Below, piece by piece: positions 1-5,542 of a stretch of DNA of 5,542 nucleotides; within the stretch, counting starts at the first letter, position 1, and every line of letters starts with the position of its first letter. The position numbers and the translations under genes were made by a program. The notes beneath the pieces were generated by a model. The model had not been told where the DNA came from, did no database searches, and worked only from the letters and a program-made list of their open reading frames with translations. Origin of the DNA: Acidimicrobiia bacterium (GTDB taxonomy: Bacteria; Actinomycetota; Acidimicrobiia; Spongiisociales; SHLN01); the NCBI GenBank assembly GCA_030623545.1, contig JAUXLW010000103.1:1-5542 (forward strand). Direction: 5' to 3'.

Positions 1-1009
1 CCACTTGCTCCTCGGCCGCCACCACGTAAGGGACCACCTTGAAAGTAGATCCGGGAGGGAATGTCCCCCGCACCGCCAGATTGGGGAGCGCATCGTTCTC
101 CTGGATGACTTCGAACTCCGCCTGGCTGAGCGTGCCGACAAAGGCGTTCGGGTCGTAACTCGGCACCGACGACATTGCGACGATGGACCCGTCGGTGACG
201 TCCATGACCACCCCGGCTGCCTTTCCCGAAGGGGCCTCCCCGGCCTCCTCGCTCGATGCGATGGCGTCGACCAGCGCCTGCTCCAGCACCCGGGTGACAT
301 CGAGGTCGACAGTGAGGACCACGCTCCATCCGACCTCGGCCGGTCGCTCCTCCGCGAACTGCCAGACGCTCCTATCGGCGCTCACGGTAAAGACCTCCGA
401 CCCTTCGGTCCCCCGCAACAGCGTGTCGTACTGCCTTTCAACTCCGGCTCGCCCGAAGATGTCATCGGTTCTGATGCGGTCTCCATAGCGCTCGAGGTCG
501 GCGGCGGACCCCTTGCCGACGTATCCGAGCAGGTGTGCAGCAGTCGGGCCGTTGGGGTAAACCCGGACAGGAGTCAACGCCACCTCGACTCCCGGGAAGT
601 CTTCTTGAAACTCCTGGACCTGGAAGGCAATTTCGTCGGTTATGTCCCGCGCCAGAATGATGACCGAACCCGGTCGGGCAGAGGTAATGCGATCACGCAG
701 GTCGGCCTGGTCGGTTGCCAGTAGGACGGCCAAACGCTGGACCAGCTCCTCCTCTAACTCTGAGGACCCTTCGGCACGCTGCATCAACAACGACTGTGAG
801 GGGCGGCTTCCGGCCAGCAGGTTGCCATTGATGTCGAATATCTCACCACGGGGAGGTTGCTGGTAGGTAACGCGCACCTGATTGCTGGCGGCGTCGGCTC
901 GGAACTCGTCACCTGCGGCCACCTGGAGGAACCAGAGGCGAATCACCAATACGAGGAAGAGGGCAGAGAAGGTGACGGCCATGGTTGCCAGACGCCACGG
1001 ATTGATCAT
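1..1009 (-). CDS. mrdA: Penicillin-binding protein 2 (elongasome class B transpeptidase), N-terminal 336 residues, cut by window edge
   Basis: This class B penicillin-binding protein cross-links peptidoglycan in the periplasm as the transpeptidase partner of the SEDS glycosyltransferase RodA during cell elongation. The frame is open from an ATG at 1009 to the left edge with no stop. Visible in order: a short cytoplasmic tail, one membrane anchor (about residues 9-30), the pedestal motif RGEIFDINGNLLA (54-66), an AAHLLGYVG segment, the FGRAGVERQYDTLLRG signature, then the start of the transpeptidase domain (about 264) with SYDPN (284-288) and FPPGSTFK, giving the catalytic S321-x-x-K324 (bases 49-38). 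The SxN and KTG motifs and the C-terminus lie outside the window. The ATG overlaps the mreD stop (ATGA), and no strong Shine-Dalgarno precedes it, so translation is probably coupled to mreD. PBP2 rather than the division protein FtsI is chosen because it directly follows mreBCD. Confidence 0.92.
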   Translation of the reverse strand, partial: MINPWRLATMAVTFSALFLVLVIRLWFLQVAAGDEFRADAASNQVRVTYQQPPRGEIFDINGNLLAGSRPSQSLLMQRAEGSSELEEELVQRLAVLLATDQADLRDRITSARPGSVIILARDITDEIAFQVQEFQEDFPGVEVALTPVRVYPNGPTAAHLLGYVGKGSAADLERYGDRIRTDDIFGRAGVERQYDTLLRGTEGSEVFTVSADRSVWQFAEERPAEVGWSVVLTVDLDVTRVLEQALVDAIASSEEAGEAPSGKAAGVVMDVTDGSIVAMSSVPSYDPNAFVGTLSQAEFEVIQENDALPNLAVRGTFPPGSTFKVVPYVVAAEEQV

Positions 1010-1515
1010 GCCAAGACCCCGGAGGGACGCTCCGGCTTCATGAGCCAACCAAAGATAGGCACCACTGCGCTTGCCAGGATGAGGTTGTATACCGCCGCCA
1101 ACAGAACCTTCTTGAAGGCGTTCACGTCTGAGAACACCTGCTGGCCGAACAGAGTACCGAGGACTGCGAACAACAACTCCCCGCCGAGAGTGAGCGCGAA
1201 CACGGCCCCCAGCGTGAGAAGCTGGTTGCCTTCAATGCGGGGCCGCAAGCGCACCGCCGCATAGCCGACCACCGTGAGCACGAGCGCCCAGACGCCCATC
1301 AGGGTATTGCCGAGCAAATCGTTGAGAAGCCCGGCCGAGAAGCCGAGCACCATGGCGGCTTCCTCTGCCAGACGAAAAGACGCCACAACTACCACCAGAA
1401 GCACAAAATCGGCTGTGACACCAAAGGGATCCACGTAACGATCGAACAAGGTCGTCTGCAGAATGACCGCGCCGATGGAGATGGCAAGGGCAATGTTGAG
1501 GAAGCGGGACTTCAT
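1006..1515 (-). CDS. mreD: Rod shape-determining membrane protein MreD
   Basis: MreD is a small polytopic inner-membrane protein of the elongasome, working with MreC and PBP2/RodA in lateral wall growth. The 169-residue product has the usual family length and is almost wholly hydrophobic, with about five or six membrane segments (roughly 5-23, 34-48, 53-68, 72-90, 98-122, 136-158). The family signature GFSAGLLNDLLG sits at 58-69, matching the common GF-x-x-GL-x-x-D pattern. The ATG at 1515 overlaps the mreC stop TGA (ATGA). Only a weak GGTGAG sequence lies upstream, so coupling to mreC translation is likely. The C-terminal tail is short and charged (KPERPSGVLA) and its codons form a hairpin just before the PBP2 start. 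Sequence conservation in MreD is low, so the call rests on hydropathy, the signature and its position between mreC and PBP2. Confidence 0.93.
   Translation of the reverse strand: MKSRFLNIALAISIGAVILQTTLFDRYVDPFGVTADFVLLVVVVASFRLAEEAAMVLGFSAGLLNDLLGNTLMGVWALVLTVVGYAAVRLRPRIEGNQLLTLGAVFALTLGGELLFAVLGTLFGQQVFSDVNAFKKVLLAAVYNLILASAVVPIFGWLMKPERPSGVLA
1019..1035 (-). promoter_or_regulatory. 6-bp perfect hairpin just upstream of the PBP2 start codon
   Basis: On the minus strand CCGGAG, loop CGTCC, CTCCGG form a perfect GC-rich 6-bp stem encoded by the last codons of mreD, ending nine bases before the PBP2 ATG. It occupies the place where a Shine-Dalgarno would be expected and could reduce independent initiation, favouring coupling to mreD. 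It is also constrained by coding sequence, so function is uncertain. Confidence 0.35.
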
Positions 1516-2393
1516 GGCGTCGACTCACCAGCCGGGGCTGGTTCCTCTCCATCCGGTGTCTGATCGATACCGGGGAGGAACAGGATGACTCTCACGAAAT
1601 CGAGCTGGTTGAAATCAACTGCCGGCTCGATGGTCGTCTGCACTCCTGCCCCGATAGCCGGCGCCGCGTCTTTGGCAACGCGACCCACCAATAGGCCGGC
1701 CGGATACCGTCCGGCCAGGGTCACCGCCACTTCGCCGGACTCGACAGGACCATCAGCCCTGCTGCTGACGAACTTCAAATCGCCGGCACCGCGACCGGAG
1801 GCAGTCCCCACAAAACCGGAGAGGGCCAACTGCACAGCCACCGCGTGATCCGGGTCGGTGAGGAGCTTGACCGTGGCGCTCGAAGACGTGACGGAGACGA
1901 TGCGCCCCACAAGACCTTGCAGGTTGACCACCGGTTGGCCCTGGGCGAGCCCATCGGCTGAGCCCTTATTGAGCACAAGGGAGAAGTCGAAGTTCGAGCT
2001 GCCGCCGGACTGAACTCTGGCCACGAGGCTCTGCTCGAGAAGATCGCCTGGGAGGTCGAGCTGGCTGAGCTGAAGGAGAACTTCGTTCTGGCTGCGGATC
2101 ACTTCTGTCTCGGCCAGCGTCCGATTGGCCTCGTCGAGCTGCTGGCGAAGGCGAGCGTTCTCAGCACGAAGCCCTGCCAGGTTGATGAGGGCTTCAATCG
2201 AGCTGTCGATGGGGCGTACCACAGAATTGACCGCCGCCTGGACCGGCTCGAACAGCGTGTGAGCTCCGTCGCGGAGGGTGCCGGTGATGCCGCCCCGCTC
2301 GCTGCGGACGTCGAATGTCATCAGGAGAAAGGCGATCGTTACCAGCGTCAGAAACAGGGCGGTGGAGCGGGCGAAACGCTGGTTGGTGAGCAT
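1512..2393 (-). CDS. mreC: Rod shape-determining protein MreC
   Basis: MreC is a bitopic membrane protein whose periplasmic part scaffolds the elongasome and contacts and activates PBP2. The 293-residue product has a short cytoplasmic N-terminus, one membrane segment (about 11-27), a linker, a predicted coiled coil rich in Leu, Glu and Arg (about 70-112), and then the paired beta-barrel domain (about 118-272). The latter holds the family landmarks NKGSADGLAQGQPVV (142-156), GLVGRIVSV (160-168) and, in the second half, YPAGLLVGRV (230-239). It ends in an acidic, proline-containing tail (about 276-293), a region variable in length in the family. The ATG start is set by a strong Shine-Dalgarno, GGGGAGGG, five bases upstream. 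It follows mreB by 21 bp and overlaps mreD by 4 bp, so the three genes are almost surely cotranscribed. Confidence 0.96.
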   Translation of the reverse strand: MLTNQRFARSTALFLTLVTIAFLLMTFDVRSERGGITGTLRDGAHTLFEPVQAAVNSVVRPIDSSIEALINLAGLRAENARLRQQLDEANRTLAETEVIRSQNEVLLQLSQLDLPGDLLEQSLVARVQSGGSSNFDFSLVLNKGSADGLAQGQPVVNLQGLVGRIVSVTSSSATVKLLTDPDHAVAVQLALSGFVGTASGRGAGDLKFVSSRADGPVESGEVAVTLAGRYPAGLLVGRVAKDAAPAIGAGVQTTIEPAVDFNQLDFVRVILFLPGIDQTPDGEEPAPAGESTP

Positions 2394-2397
2394 TAGA

Positions 2398-2405
2398 CCC
2401 TCCCC
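2398..2405 (-). promoter_or_regulatory. Strong ribosome binding site of mreC
   Basis: On the minus strand GGGGAGGG lies in the 21-bp mreB-mreC gap, with GTCTA between it and the ATG. It is the strongest Shine-Dalgarno in the shape-gene block, so mreC can be initiated independently, unlike mreD and PBP2, which lack a comparable site. Confidence 0.75.
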
Positions 2406-2414
2406 GGTCGCGTC

Positions 2415-3446
2415 TTACTGGCGGGCAGAGGAAATCAGGACACTTTGCAGCACGTCGAACTCCTCGAGGGTCTGACCGGAGCCCATAACCACCGAGTGGA
2501 GGGGACGGTCAACAGTGATGATCGGCATACCCGTCTCGTGAGCGAGCCGAATATCGGTTCCTCGCAACAGCGCTCCGCCGCCGGTGATCACGATGCCCCG
2601 TTCCATGATGTCGGCAGCAAGCTCCGGTGGGGTCTTGTCGAGTGTGAACTTGACCGCATCGACGACTGCCTGCATCGGCTCCTCGATCGCCTCCCGAATC
2701 TCCTGCGATGACACAACGACGGTCTTGGGCAAGCCAGAAATGAGATCGCGGCCTCTCACCTCGGCGGCCGGCTCGTCACGGTAGGGGTAGGCCGAACCGA
2801 TGGCCATCTTGATCTGCTCGGCCGTGCGTTCGCCGAGCATCAGGTTGTATTCCTTCTTCACCCACTGGATGATGGCCTCGTCGAGCTCATCGCCCGCCAC
2901 GCGGATGCTCTTAGAGACAACAATCCCGCCGAGGGAAATGACCGCGACCTCGGTGGTGCCACCACCGATGTCTACGACCATGGAACCGGCCGGCTCGTGG
3001 ACGGGGAGCCCGACGCCGATGGCAGCCGCCATGGGCTCCTCAATCGTGTAGGCCCGCCTGGCTCCGGCGTGATAGGCAGCCTCCTCCACAGCTCGCCGTT
3101 CCACGCCGGTGATCCCGGACGGCACACAGATGACGATGCGGGGTCGGGCCCAGCGGCGCCGGTGGACCTTTTGGATGAAGTAGCGGAGCATCTTCTCGGT
3201 GATGTCGAAGTCGGCGATGACCCCGTTCCGCAAGGGGCGGATGGCCTGGATGTACGAAGGGGTGCGGCCAATCATGCGTTTGGCTTCCATACCCACTGCC
3301 AGCGCCCGGTTGGTTTGAGTGTTGATGGCTACCACCGACGGTTCGTTGAGAACGATGCCCTGGCCGCGCACATACACAAGGGTGTTGGCAGTGCCCAGGT
3401 CAATGGCCATGTCCCGGCCGGCGAACGAAAACAGCGAGTCAGCCAC
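2415..3446 (-). CDS. mreB: Rod shape-determining protein MreB (bacterial actin)
   Basis: MreB is an actin-fold ATPase that forms membrane-bound filaments on the inner face of the cytoplasmic membrane and orients the elongasome. The 343-residue length is typical. Nucleotide-binding motifs are intact: phosphate-1 DLGTANT (16-22), the TIEEPMAAAIG segment (134-144) with the candidate catalytic Glu136/137, phosphate-2 DIGGGTTE (159-166), and the adenosine motif GGGALLRG (289-296). NEPSVVAI (34-41) and PSGITGVERRAV (109-120) are also near-consensus. The GTG at 3446 is preferred because AAGGG lies four bases upstream; an internal ATG (codon 13) would remove the residues before the first beta strand and lacks a better site. 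It is the first gene after the 126-bp gap, so it may have its own promoter. Presence of MreB implies a rod-shaped cell or, as in Streptomyces, a role in spore wall formation. Confidence 0.98.
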   Translation of the reverse strand: MADSLFSFAGRDMAIDLGTANTLVYVRGQGIVLNEPSVVAINTQTNRALAVGMEAKRMIGRTPSYIQAIRPLRNGVIADFDITEKMLRYFIQKVHRRRWARPRIVICVPSGITGVERRAVEEAAYHAGARRAYTIEEPMAAAIGVGLPVHEPAGSMVVDIGGGTTEVAVISLGGIVVSKSIRVAGDELDEAIIQWVKKEYNLMLGERTAEQIKMAIGSAYPYRDEPAAEVRGRDLISGLPKTVVVSSQEIREAIEEPMQAVVDAVKFTLDKTPPELAADIMERGIVITGGGALLRGTDIRLAHETGMPIITVDRPLHSVVMGSGQTLEEFDVLQSVLISSARQ

Positions 3447-3450
3447 GGTT

Positions 3451-3471
3451 CCCTTACGTGTCAGCGAAGGG
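3451..3471 (-). promoter_or_regulatory. Inverted repeat covering the mreB Shine-Dalgarno
   Basis: On the minus strand CCCTT (3471-3467) is exactly complementary to AAGGG (3455-3451), the only Shine-Dalgarno-like sequence before the mreB GTG, with an 11-base loop. In RNA the pairing would hide the ribosome binding site. A 5-bp stem with that loop is only marginally stable. The ribosome-binding role of AAGGG is fairly likely; the hairpin role is speculative. Confidence 0.35.
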
Positions 3472-3473
3472 TC

Positions 3474-3479
3474 AGTCTA
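3474..3479 (-). promoter_or_regulatory. Candidate -10 element of an mreB promoter
   Basis: The minus-strand hexamer TAGACT fits the actinobacterial -10 pattern TAnnnT and ends 27 bases before the mreB GTG, which would give a leader of about 20 bases. No good -35 hexamer is seen at 16-19 bp upstream. The call is tentative; the CATATAG sequence at 3506-3500 is an alternative core without a good -35 either. Confidence 0.25.
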
Positions 3480-3491
3480 ACGGAGGGGCGT

Positions 3492-3515
3492 TTTTCGCGC
3501 TATATGGTTTTCGCG
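3492..3515 (-). repeat. Tandem 8-bp direct repeat CGCGAAAA around an AT-rich core
   Basis: On the minus strand CGCGAAAA occurs at 3515-3508 and again at 3499-3492, start to start 16 bp apart, with CCATATAG between the copies. The unit stands out in an otherwise GC-rich gap. Same-orientation copies spaced one and a half helical turns apart could be binding half-sites for a regulator of mreB, but no known operator is recognised and chance is possible. Confidence 0.4.
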
Positions 3516-3542
3516 GTTTCTTCCGCCCGCCCAACCTGCGTC

Positions 3543-3565
3543 CCGGCTCACCACACTGGTCCCGG
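3543..3565 (-). other. Weak interrupted hairpin after the acetyltransferase gene
   Basis: On the minus strand CCGG, then G, ACCA, loop GTG, TGGT, GAG and CCGG form an outer 4-bp and an inner 4-bp stem with an asymmetric bulge, starting 7 bases after the acetyltransferase stop codon. There is no following T-run, so it is not a convincing intrinsic terminator; it could at most stabilise an RNA 3' end. Confidence 0.25.
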
Positions 3566-3572
3566 AAATGCC

Positions 3573-4085
3573 TCAGAGCTCGATCCGATAGCGGACCGCC
3601 GGAATGGGCACGCCCATGCACTCATCCTTCTCCGAGCCGTCCGTGCCCCAGCCGAGATGCTCGTAGAACTCGCGGGCAGACTGGTTGTCGGTCATCACCC
3701 ACAGCGCCCCGTCGACGAACCCGGCCGACTGCAGCTGCGCGTGGATCGCCGACATGAGGCGCGAGCCCCATCCCCGGCCGGAATAGCCCGGGTCGAGGTA
3801 TAAGGCATAGACCTCGGCGGATTCCTTTCCGGCTATGTCCTTGTCCCCGGCAGGTCCGGCATGCACGAAGCCCACCAACTCGCCCTCTTCTTCGGCAACC
3901 AGAATCAGGCGGCGCTCACTGTGGCTCGACAACCAATCCTCCCATTGGGCCGCCCTCTGCTCGAGCTCGCCATCGAGACCCGAGAGGTAGTCGTCGGGAA
4001 GCAGGCCCTCATAGGCCGCCTTCCAAGCCGCGATGTGTATCTGGGCGATCCGGGGACCGTCGGCGACTTCGGCCTGGCGGATCAC
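3573..4085 (-). CDS. GNAT-family N-acetyltransferase, substrate unknown
   Basis: The 170-residue product is a soluble cytoplasmic acetyltransferase predicted to move an acetyl group from acetyl-CoA to an amine. The N-terminus IRQAEVADG followed by AAWKAAYEGLLPDDYL (19-34) is a layout common in small GNAT proteins. Motif A is at about 91-115, with the acetyl-CoA pyrophosphate loop YSGRGWGSRL (101-110), aligning with the usual R/Q-x-x-G-x-G/A. Motif B is DNQSAREFYEHLGW (133-146), where Tyr141 is the likely general acid. The start is GTG at 4085, overlapping the ndk stop as GTGA; AGGAG lies four bases upstream, so translation is probably coupled to ndk. The substrate cannot be read from sequence: small-molecule, antibiotic or protein N-terminal acetylation are all possible. 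It is not part of the usual folC-ndk-mre order. Base composition and codon use look like those of its neighbours, giving no sign of recent transfer. Confidence 0.9.
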   Translation of the reverse strand: MIRQAEVADGPRIAQIHIAAWKAAYEGLLPDDYLSGLDGELEQRAAQWEDWLSSHSERRLILVAEEEGELVGFVHAGPAGDKDIAGKESAEVYALYLDPGYSGRGWGSRLMSAIHAQLQSAGFVDGALWVMTDNQSAREFYEHLGWGTDGSEKDECMGVPIPAVRYRIEL

Positions 4086-4504
4086 CCCTCTCCTCGCTGT
4101 CTGTGGAAAAAGATGTCCAATTCCCGCACGGCGCTATCCGGGGAGTCGGAGCCGTGAACGATGTTCTCGGTGATGACTAGGCCATAATCGCCGCGGATGG
4201 TTCCCGGGGGGGCTTCGATGGGATTGGTGGGCCCCATTAAGCCACGGGCCACCGCCACGGCCGACTCACCGGACCACCACATTGCCACCACCGGCCCACT
4301 GGTTATGAACTCCACCAGCTCAGCAAAGAAGGGCTTGTCAACATGCTCGCCGTAGTGGGTGTGGGCGGTTTCCTCAGAGATCACCAGTCGGCGGATGTGC
4401 TCCAGCTTCAAACCCTTGCGCTCGAGCCGGGCCACGACTTCCCCAACCAACCCCCGGCGGACCCCGTCGGGCTTGACCATGACAAACGTGTCCTCAAGCG
4501 CCAT
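4082..4504 (-). CDS. ndk: Nucleoside diphosphate kinase
   Basis: Ndk transfers the gamma phosphate of ATP to nucleoside diphosphates through a phosphohistidine intermediate, balancing NTP and dNTP pools in the cytoplasm. At 140 residues it has the normal bacterial length. All landmarks are present: VKPDGVRRG (10-18) with Lys11, Tyr51 and Phe59 of the nucleotide pocket, RGLMGPTNP (87-95) with Arg87 and Thr93, PGTIRGDYG (100-108) with Arg104, and the active-site signature NIVHGSDSPDSA (114-125) with catalytic His117. The ATG at 4504 is three bases after the folC stop and is served by AGAGGAG within the last codons of folC. Its stop overlaps the start of the acetyltransferase gene. The position next to folC matches actinobacterial gene order, although the DUF4233 membrane-protein gene that often separates them there is absent. 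Confidence 0.98.
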   Translation of the reverse strand: MALEDTFVMVKPDGVRRGLVGEVVARLERKGLKLEHIRRLVISEETAHTHYGEHVDKPFFAELVEFITSGPVVAMWWSGESAVAVARGLMGPTNPIEAPPGTIRGDYGLVITENIVHGSDSPDSAVRELDIFFHRQRGEG

Positions 4505-4507
4505 ACA

Positions 4508-5542
4508 TCAGCTCCTCTTCGTTGCTCCCAGCAGGCTACGTGCCTCCCCGACCACATACATGGATCCCGTGACCAGAACCGCTCCGTCGGCACCGGCGGC
4601 CTCCGTAGCCGCCGCCAGGCCCTCCGCGATAGAGCCCGCTACATGGATCTGACCCGGCTCGAGCACCGAAGCGGCAGCCTCGGCGATCGCCTCGGGACTT
4701 ATAGCTCGCTCGCTGGAGGCAGAAACGGCGAAGAGCTCGCCGACGACCCCATCGAGAGCACCGATCATCCCCTCCAGGTTCTTGTCGCTCAAGGCGCCGA
4801 AGACCACCTTCCACAGAAAGGGCGGAAATTCCTCGTCGAGAGCAGCGGCGCCGGCGTCGATCGATTCAGGCGTGTGAGCGCCGTCAAGAACAACTACGGG
4901 GGCGCGACTCACTACCTCCAGCCTCCCCGGGATCTCGAGACCGCCCAGGCCGCTGCGGACCGATTCCAGATCCAGTGCTCTCCCGAAGAACTCCTCACTA
5001 GCTGCCACTGCGATGGCGACATTCTGGAGCTGGTGGCGCCCGTGCAATGGAACCTGGAAGTTCTCGTACGTGTCATAGATTCCGTCGATGCTGACCAGCC
5101 ACCCTCCGACGGAACGGGTCTCGTCGGCAACTTGAAATTCTCGTCCAAAGGCCAGGTGGGGGCTGGCAAACTCTCCCGCCCGGGCAGCCGCGACTGCTGC
5201 GGCCTCCGGCGGGAGCTCGCCCGTGACCAGAGGGCCTGGCGACTTGAGAATTGCGGCCTTTTCTCCGGCAATGGCTTCGAGGGTTTCTCCCAAATACCCG
5301 GTGTGCTCGAGGGCGATCGAGGTAATGACCGCCACCGCCGAGTCCACAACGTTGGTGGCATCTAATCGACCTCCCAGGCCCACCTCTACGACGGCGAGAT
5401 CAACAGCCCGTTCTGCGAACCATGCAAACGCAGCGGCGGTGACGAACTCGAAATAGGTGAGACGACCCTCGGCCGGACCTTCCTCAAAGAAAGCGTCGAA
5501 GGCGGCGGCGTCGGCGATGGCCCGGGCGACGTCCTCGCGGGA
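4508..5542 (-). CDS. folC: Folylpolyglutamate synthase / dihydrofolate synthase FolC, C-terminal 344 residues, 5' end outside window
   Basis: FolC is a Mur-ligase-family enzyme that uses ATP to add glutamate to dihydropteroate and/or to folates, trapping them in the cytoplasm. The frame is open to the right edge; an apparent GTG start at 5383 falls within a conserved block and is not the real start. In numbering of the visible part: LTYFEFVTAAAF (28-39), VEVGLGGRLDATNVV (52-66), ALEHTGYLGETLEAIAGEKAAILK (77-100, split here for reference) with His80 as candidate metal ligand and Lys95 as the position often carbamylated, GRHQLQNVAIAVAA (168-181), PGRLEVV (205-211), LDGAHTPES (219-227), VFGALSDKN (247-255) and VTGSMYVVGEA (324-334). 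Against a usual 420-430 residues, about 80 N-terminal residues are missing, including the P-loop. The common LDGAHNP motif has Thr in place of Asn, which also occurs in some homologues. Whether one or both activities are present cannot be decided. Confidence 0.95.
   Translation of the reverse strand, partial: SREDVARAIADAAAFDAFFEEGPAEGRLTYFEFVTAAAFAWFAERAVDLAVVEVGLGGRLDATNVVDSAVAVITSIALEHTGYLGETLEAIAGEKAAILKSPGPLVTGELPPEAAAVAAARAGEFASPHLAFGREFQVADETRSVGGWLVSIDGIYDTYENFQVPLHGRHQLQNVAIAVAASEEFFGRALDLESVRSGLGGLEIPGRLEVVSRAPVVVLDGAHTPESIDAGAAALDEEFPPFLWKVVFGALSDKNLEGMIGALDGVVGELFAVSASSERAISPEAIAEAAASVLEPGQIHVAGSIAEGLAAATEAAGADGAVLVTGSMYVVGEARSLLGATKRS
4512..4518 (-). promoter_or_regulatory. Ribosome binding site of ndk inside the folC 3' end
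   Basis: Minus-strand AGAGGAG, formed by the Lys-Arg-Ser codons that end folC, lies seven bases before the ndk ATG. It supports the chosen start and shows that ndk initiation is embedded in the upstream gene, as expected for an operon. Confidence 0.65.

Larger units (their letters stand above)
3447..3572 (-). other. 126-bp intergenic region between the acetyltransferase gene and mreB
   Basis: This is the only sizeable non-coding stretch of the window. Read on the minus strand it holds a weak hairpin just after the acetyltransferase stop, a tandem 8-mer CGCGAAAA, an AT-rich CATATAG core, a TAGACT -10-like hexamer and the AAGGG ribosome binding site of mreB. No hairpin is followed by a T-run, so a classic intrinsic terminator is absent and read-through from folC-ndk into mreB remains possible. 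It is the natural place for a separate mreB promoter. Confidence 0.7.

Noticed and set aside
5..724. Plus-strand open frame of 239 codons at the left edge
   Set aside because: It is antisense to PBP2, whose minus-strand frame shows a membrane anchor, pedestal motifs and the STFK active site. The plus-strand product has no recognisable domain and an Arg/Asp/His-rich composition typical of antisense frames in GC-rich DNA.
3543..3565. Intrinsic terminator after the acetyltransferase gene
   Set aside because: A hairpin can be drawn but it is interrupted and there is no T-run on the minus strand after it.
2997..3803. Plus-strand open frame of 268 codons crossing mreB, the gap and the acetyltransferase gene
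   Set aside because: It runs antisense across two genes with intact motifs and a non-coding gap; the product is low in hydrophobic core residues and has no recognisable domain.
4343..5365. Plus-strand open frame of 340 codons
   Set aside because: It lies opposite folC and the ndk 5' end, both with clear family motifs. The plus-strand product resembles no family and spans two real genes.
4508..5383. folC starting at the GTG at 5383
   Set aside because: That GTG encodes the Val of the conserved VEVGLGGRLDATN block. The frame continues upstream with typical FolC sequence to the window edge, so the gene is cut by the window rather than short.
1..5542. A new defence, mobile or CRISPR-like system
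   Set aside because: Both strands were read; all long minus-strand frames belong to housekeeping families, genes are packed without cargo-like gaps, and no terminal repeats, spacer arrays, transposase or integrase motifs were seen.

Overview
The window is a tightly packed, entirely minus-strand gene cluster from a GC-rich bacterium (about 60% G+C by eye). Read in the direction of transcription (from position 5542 down to 1) it holds: the C-terminal four-fifths of folC, complete ndk, a complete GNAT-family N-acetyltransferase gene, complete mreB, mreC and mreD, and the N-terminal half of the elongation transpeptidase PBP2 (mrdA/pbpA), which runs off the left edge. The order folC - ndk - mreB - mreC - mreD - PBP2 matches the Streptomyces-type actinobacterial chromosome, so the source is most likely an Actinomycetota member. 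A non-model lineage such as Acidimicrobiia would fit, but that finer placement is inference; no rRNA or other phylogenetic marker is present.

Region by region: positions 5542-4082 carry the metabolic part. FolC (folate polyglutamylation) is followed after 3 bases by nucleoside diphosphate kinase, whose stop codon overlaps the GTG start of the acetyltransferase (4085-3573). A 126-bp non-coding gap (3572-3447) is the only substantial intergenic space and probably holds a local mreB promoter; it contains a repeated 8-mer and a short inverted repeat covering the mreB Shine-Dalgarno sequence. Positions 3446-1 are the elongasome part: MreB filament protein, MreC periplasmic scaffold, MreD membrane protein and PBP2. 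mreC follows mreB by 21 bp with a strong Shine-Dalgarno; mreC/mreD and mreD/PBP2 each overlap by 4 bp (ATGA), suggesting translational coupling.

Functionally, MreB, MreC, MreD and PBP2 (with RodA, probably just beyond the left edge) form the machine for lateral-wall peptidoglycan synthesis and rod shape. FolC and Ndk supply folate and nucleotide metabolism and are neighbours by conserved synteny rather than by a known shared pathway. All recognisable proteins have intact family motifs. No mobile element, CRISPR array, RNA gene or pseudogene was seen. This is essentially an ordinary housekeeping region; the few points of interest are the acetyltransferase inserted between ndk and mreB and small candidate regulatory structures before mreB and PBP2.
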